Positions 6,293 to 8,232 of a stretch of DNA of 8,232 nt are shown in pieces. The stretch spans positions 1-8,232 of the forward strand of contig JAILHZ010000036.1 in NCBI GenBank assembly GCA_024695545.1, in the 5' to 3' direction. The stretch is from Clostridiales bacterium (GTDB taxonomy: Bacteria; Bacillota_A; Clostridia; Saccharofermentanales; Saccharofermentanaceae). A model generated the notes under the pieces. That model saw only the letters and a list, made by a program, of their open reading frames with translations, was not told where the DNA came from and ran no database searches. The number at the start of each line of letters is the position of its first letter. Within the stretch, counting starts at the first letter, position 1. A program made the translations under genes and the position numbers.

Positions 6293-7204
6293 ATGGATGA
6301 TTTCTATCTGGCTCCGGGATCCCCTATGGATGATTCCGATTATATCGTGACTGCGACAGCGCTCGCCGGCAAGGTGCGCGCGCTTTCGATCCGCTCCACG
6401 AATCTCGTAAGAGAAGCTCTGCGGATCCATAAGACATCACCTGTCGCGACGGCGGCGCTGGGAAGATTTCTCACCGGTACTCTGTTTCTTGCGGATACAC
6501 TGAAGGGCGAAGGGGATTCCTTGACTACCAATATCCGTTCTGACGGACCTCTACAGGGAATGACGGCAGTTGCCGATTCCCACGGAAACGTACGAGGATA
6601 CTGTCTGGAACCGGTCGTTGAGACGACCTATCACCGTCCCGGCAAGCTCAATGTCGGTGCGGCGGTCGGAAGCGGCAAGCTGACGGTGGTAAAGGATTTC
6701 GGCCTGAAGGAGCCTTATGTCGGTCAGGTCGAACTGGTCTCCGGCGAGATCGCCGAGGACTTTACCTACTATCTGGCATCTTCTGAGCAGACCCCGTCGA
6801 TCGTATCCCTCGGTGTCGGGATCGACGCGAACGGAGTTACCTGTGCCGGAGGATTTATGGTCCAGCTTCTTCCCGGTGCGGATGAAGAGACGATCTCCTA
6901 TCTTGAGGACCGCGTCAGCGGAGGATTCCCGGATGTGACCTTCCTTCTTCAGGAGGGGATGAACCCGGAGAAGATCCTGGATATGTTCCTGGGCGATAAG
7001 GAGATCTGCTTCCTCGAGGGTAGAAAGGTTGCCTATAAGTGCAACTGCTCCCGTGAGCGCATGGAGAGAAATCTCATGGCGATCGGCAAGAAAGATCTTA
7101 CTGAACTCTCGGAAGATCCGAACGGCATCGATCTGGAATGTCATTTCTGTGACCAGAAGTATCATTTTTCCCAGGAAGATGTCCGTGGCATGCTGGAGGA
7201 ATAA
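6293..7204 (+). CDS. hslO: Redox-regulated chaperone Hsp33
   Basis: This 303-residue cytoplasmic holdase chaperone is activated when oxidation releases zinc from its C-terminal cysteines. The N-terminal domain shows the family's YIVTATALAGKVRAL start, the RFLTGTLFLADTLKGEGDSLT segment and G-rich RSDGPLQGMTAVADSHGNVRGY. The C-terminal switch is intact: CNC (Cys250, Cys252) and CHFC (Cys283, Cys286), the CxC/CxxC zinc set. Length is slightly above the usual 290-295 because of an 11-residue N-terminal extension (MDDFYLAPGSP). Met12 (ATG 6326) would give the more typical start MDDSDYIV, but it has only a weak upstream GGGA, whereas ATG 6293 has GGAGA (6280-6284) at good spacing, so 6293 is kept. 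The binding site lies inside the methyltransferase gene end (gap 5 bp), so the two are likely coupled. It is the last gene of the ftsEX operon. Confidence 0.96.
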   Translation: MDDFYLAPGSPMDDSDYIVTATALAGKVRALSIRSTNLVREALRIHKTSPVATAALGRFLTGTLFLADTLKGEGDSLTTNIRSDGPLQGMTAVADSHGNVRGYCLEPVVETTYHRPGKLNVGAAVGSGKLTVVKDFGLKEPYVGQVELVSGEIAEDFTYYLASSEQTPSIVSLGVGIDANGVTCAGGFMVQLLPGADEETISYLEDRVSGGFPDVTFLLQEGMNPEKILDMFLGDKEICFLEGRKVAYKCNCSRERMERNLMAIGKKDLTELSEDPNGIDLECHFCDQKYHFSQEDVRGMLEE

Positions 7205-7234
7205 GAAGAGGACAGCTGCCGAAATGCAGTAAAT

Positions 7235-7252
7235 ATGCCTGTTTTCGGGCAT
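7235..7252 (+). other. Hairpin after hslO, possible transcript 3' end
   Basis: A 7-bp stem (7235-7241 with 7246-7252, one G-U pair) closes a TTTT loop 31 nt after the hslO stop. A flanking GAAGA (7205-7209) can pair with TCTTC (7256-7260). No T-run follows directly, so it is not a canonical terminator. An A6/T7 stem at 7280-7299 downstream could supply the U-tract. It may end or stabilise the operon transcript. Confidence 0.4.
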
Positions 7253-7279
7253 GCGTCTTCGGAAAAGTCCTTTTCACGG

Positions 7280-7305
7280 CAAAAAATTCACTTTTTTTGA
7301 AAATA
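7280..7305 (+). promoter_or_regulatory. UP-element-like A/T tracts upstream of the rpsJ promoter
   Basis: An A6 tract (7281-7286), T7 tract (7292-7298) and AAAATA (7300-7305) lie just upstream of the -35 box (7310). The T-run, short spacer and A-run order is what the RNA polymerase alpha-subunit binds in rRNA-class promoters. The same bases can form a CAAAAAA/TTTTTTTG stem, so a weak terminator for the upstream operon is an alternative or added role. Confidence 0.55.
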
Positions 7306-7309
7306 GTGC

Positions 7310-7338
7310 TTGCAATCACTTGATGTGCGCTGTATAAT
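7310..7338 (+). promoter_or_regulatory. Strong sigma-A-type promoter of the S10 ribosomal protein operon
   Basis: TTGCAA (7310-7315) and a perfect TATAAT (7333-7338) are separated by 17 bp, close to ideal for the housekeeping sigma factor. Initiation is expected at about 7344-7346. A GTGCGC copy (7325-7330) ends two bases before the -10 box and recurs twice at the start of the transcript. The nearest downstream gene is rpsJ, 282 bp away. Confidence 0.85.
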
Positions 7339-7344
7339 TCTTCG

Positions 7345-7605
7345 TGCGCGACTTTGTGCGCGTGAGCGTAGATGCTTGAGATTGCCGCAGGATAAAGCGG
7401 GCTGTGCTTTAGAGAGCGGGTAACTTAGGCGGAGCAGTCGGAGGCATGGATCTCCGGCGAGGAACCCGGACGTACAGCGTGTGTTTTGAAGAACACATGC
7501 CCAGGCCCAAAGTGCCGTGAATTATGCGGTAACTGGTCTCCTGGGTTTTATGATGGGATCAGAAGAAACGCTGGACAGGGTGAAGAAAAACAACAGCAAA
7601 GATTT
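7345..7605 (+). ncRNA. Long structured 5' leader of the rpsJ operon, candidate cis-regulatory RNA
   Basis: About 260 nt separate the predicted transcription start from the rpsJ ribosome binding site, with no credible gene. By eye the following stems form. H1: 7343-7350 with 7357-7364 (G-U pairs included). H2: CCGC 7385-7388 with GCGG 7397-7400. H3: 7437-7444 with 7451-7458 (core CGGAG/CTCCG). H4: 7477-7485 with 7492-7500 (9 bp, one G-U). H5: CCCAGG 7500-7505 with CCTGGG 7540-7545, enclosing an inner 5-bp stem 7513-7517/7527-7531 and followed by TTTTA. The sequence GGTAACT occurs twice (7419-7425, 7528-7534). The last 60 nt are purine-rich and look unpaired. A leader that senses a free ribosomal protein is plausible, by analogy with L4 control of the E. 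coli S10 operon. I do not recognise a known riboswitch or T-box consensus. Only covariation would prove the structure. Confidence 0.55.
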
Positions 7606-7610
7606 GGAGG
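7606..7610 (+). promoter_or_regulatory. Ribosome binding site of rpsJ
   Basis: GGAGG lies 9 nt before ATG 7620 in an A-rich, probably unpaired stretch, which fits efficient initiation. It fixes the rpsJ start. Confidence 0.9.
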
Positions 7611-7619
7611 AAACAAAAC

Positions 7620-7931
7620 ATGGCAGCAAACCAGAAGATCAGAATTAAGCTCAAGGCTTACGATCACGAGCTCCTTGACCAGAGCGCAGCACGTATCGTC
7701 GAGACGGTCACCAGAACAGGCGCAAGCTTCTCCGGCCCGATCCCGCTCCCGACAGAGAAAGAGATCACAACGATCCTGCGTTCTCCTCATAAGTATAAGG
7801 ATTCCCGTGAGCAGTTTGAGCTCCGTACACATAAGCGTCTTATCGACATCTTCGCACCGAACCAGAAGACGATCGACGCACTGACAAAGCTTGACATGCC
7901 TGCAGGTGTGAGCATTGAGCTCAAGGCCTAA
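7620..7931 (+). CDS. rpsJ: 30S ribosomal protein S10
   Basis: The protein is 103 residues, the standard S10 length. Diagnostic stretches are [19 protein letters not shown] near the start, [10 protein letters not shown] in the middle and the [15 protein letters not shown] segment. S10 is part of the 30S head and also takes part in Nus-factor antitermination as NusE. It is the first gene of the S10 operon, followed by rplC as in most bacteria. Codon use (ATC, CTC, CGT, AAG) is that of a highly expressed gene and resembles the ABC ATPase gene at the window start more than the ftsEX operon. Confidence 0.99.
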   Translation: MAANQKIRIKLKAYDHELLDQSAARIVETVTRTGASFSGPIPLPTEKEITTILRSPHKYKDSREQFELRTHKRLIDIFAPNQKTIDALTKLDMPAGVSIELKA

Positions 7932-7940
7932 TGGCTTTTT

Positions 7941-7978
7941 CCGCGTTCTGCCGGTCGTCCAAGCGGCAGGATATGCGG
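7941..7978 (+). other. Two-tier hairpin in the rpsJ-rplC spacer
   Basis: An inner stem CTGCCG (7948-7953) with CGGCAG (7964-7969) is stacked within an outer stem CCGC (7941-7944) with GCGG (7975-7978). No T-run follows the 3' side, so it is not a terminator. It begins 9 nt after the rpsJ stop and may be an RNA-processing site, a stability element or a binding site for a ribosomal protein. Confidence 0.6.
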
Positions 7979-7985
7979 AGGTCAT

Positions 7986-8012
7986 GTTCGCGGACTAAAA
8001 CAAAACGCGAAC
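7986..8012 (+). other. Perfect 7-bp inverted repeat upstream of rplC
   Basis: GTTCGCG (7986-7992) pairs exactly with CGCGAAC (8006-8012) around a 13-nt A-rich loop. It lies 13 nt before the rplC ribosome binding site, so it could act as a translational control hairpin. As DNA it could instead be a protein-binding inverted repeat. Confidence 0.6.
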
Positions 8013-8040
8013 CAATAACCTAAATAGGAGGAAGAAAGAA

Positions 8041-8232
8041 ATGACAAAGTTCGTACTTGGCAAAAAAGCCGGCATGACACAGCTCTTCGATGAGAGCGGT
8101 CTGGCAGTACCGGCAACCGTTATTGAATGCAACCCTATGTTTGTTATTCAGAATAAGACGGTAGAAAAAGACGGCTACAAGGCTGTGAAGGTCGCAACAG
8201 GCGACATTCGCGAGAAGCTTGTAAACAAGCCG
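8041..8232 (+). CDS. rplC: 50S ribosomal protein L3 (3' truncated by window)
   Basis: The first 64 residues are visible. [20 protein letters not shown] followed by PATVIEC and the [16 protein letters not shown] region are typical of bacterial L3, which is about 205-210 residues; it binds 23S rRNA early in 50S assembly. AGGAGG (8026-8031) lies 9 nt before ATG 8041. It follows rpsJ by 109 bp, the standard S10 operon order, and the spacer holds two hairpins. The gene continues past the window end. Confidence 0.98.
   Translation, partial: MTKFVLGKKAGMTQLFDESGLAVPATVIECNPMFVIQNKTVEKDGYKAVKVATGDIREKLVNKP

Noticed and set aside
7262..7275. GAAAA/TTTTC hairpin as the hslO terminator
   Set aside because: The stem is short and A-T rich with no GC core and no T-run directly behind it.
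7411..7545. T-box or known riboswitch in the rpsJ leader (AGAGAG at 7411-7416 and a CGG-containing stem near the end)
   Set aside because: The conserved T-box sequence TGGNACCGCG is missing and the downstream gene is a ribosomal protein rather than an amino-acid gene. No other riboswitch core was recognised.
7486..7884. 132-codon plus-strand frame starting in the rpsJ leader
   Set aside because: Most of it overlaps rpsJ in another frame, it starts at TTG without a clear binding site, and its Arg/Ser/Gln-rich product resembles no known protein. A short leader peptide cannot be excluded, but nothing supports it.

Overview
The window looks like chromosomal DNA of a Bacillota bacterium, most likely class Clostridia, with moderate GC (around 50% by eye). 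The evidence is: a MsmX/UgpC-type sugar ABC ATPase; a PucR/CdaR-type regulator next to ftsEX; an ftsE-ftsX-M23 peptidase cluster; a four-cysteine Hsp33; an rpsJ-rplC start to the S10 ribosomal protein operon; AGGAGG/AGGTGA ribosome binding sites; and sigma-A-like promoters. Family or genus cannot be fixed from the sequence alone. I see no mobile element, CRISPR array, tRNA or rRNA.

Layout. (1) Bases 1-745: the 3' part of a multi-sugar ABC transporter ATPase gene, closed by a textbook intrinsic terminator (13-bp stem, GAAA loop, T7). (2) Bases 746-877: a short promoter/leader region. (3) Bases 878-7204: six tightly packed same-strand genes with gaps of 4-18 bp or a 4-bp overlap, probably one operon: PucR/CdaR-like regulator, ftsE, ftsX, an EnvC-like coiled-coil M23 peptidase, a class I SAM methyltransferase, and hslO (Hsp33). 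(4) Bases 7205-7619: a 415-bp gap holding a hairpin after hslO, an A/T-tract UP-like element, a near-consensus promoter (TTGCAA-17-TATAAT) and a leader of about 275 nt rich in hairpins. (5) Bases 7620-8232: rpsJ (S10), a 109-bp spacer with two strong hairpins, and the start of rplC (L3), which runs off the window.

How the genes fit together. FtsE and FtsX form an ABC-type mechanotransmission complex that, in characterised bacteria, activates a periplasmic or extracellular peptidoglycan hydrolase through a coiled-coil partner. The M23 protein directly downstream has that build: signal peptide, two coiled-coil segments around a PcsB/EnvC-like hinge region, flexible linker, intact zinc peptidase domain. 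The upstream regulator may control the cluster. The methyltransferase and the redox chaperone Hsp33 appear to be passengers or a stress-linked tail of the same transcript.

Most unusual points. FtsE carries an extra C-terminal tail of about 172 residues, very rich in Lys and Glu, with three copies of an LPxFP[ST]E[DE] motif. The S10 operon has a long multi-hairpin leader and a second double-hairpin element between rpsJ and rplC, both candidates for ribosomal-protein autoregulation. The regulator-ftsEX-hydrolase-methyltransferase-Hsp33 gene order is also worth comparative work.
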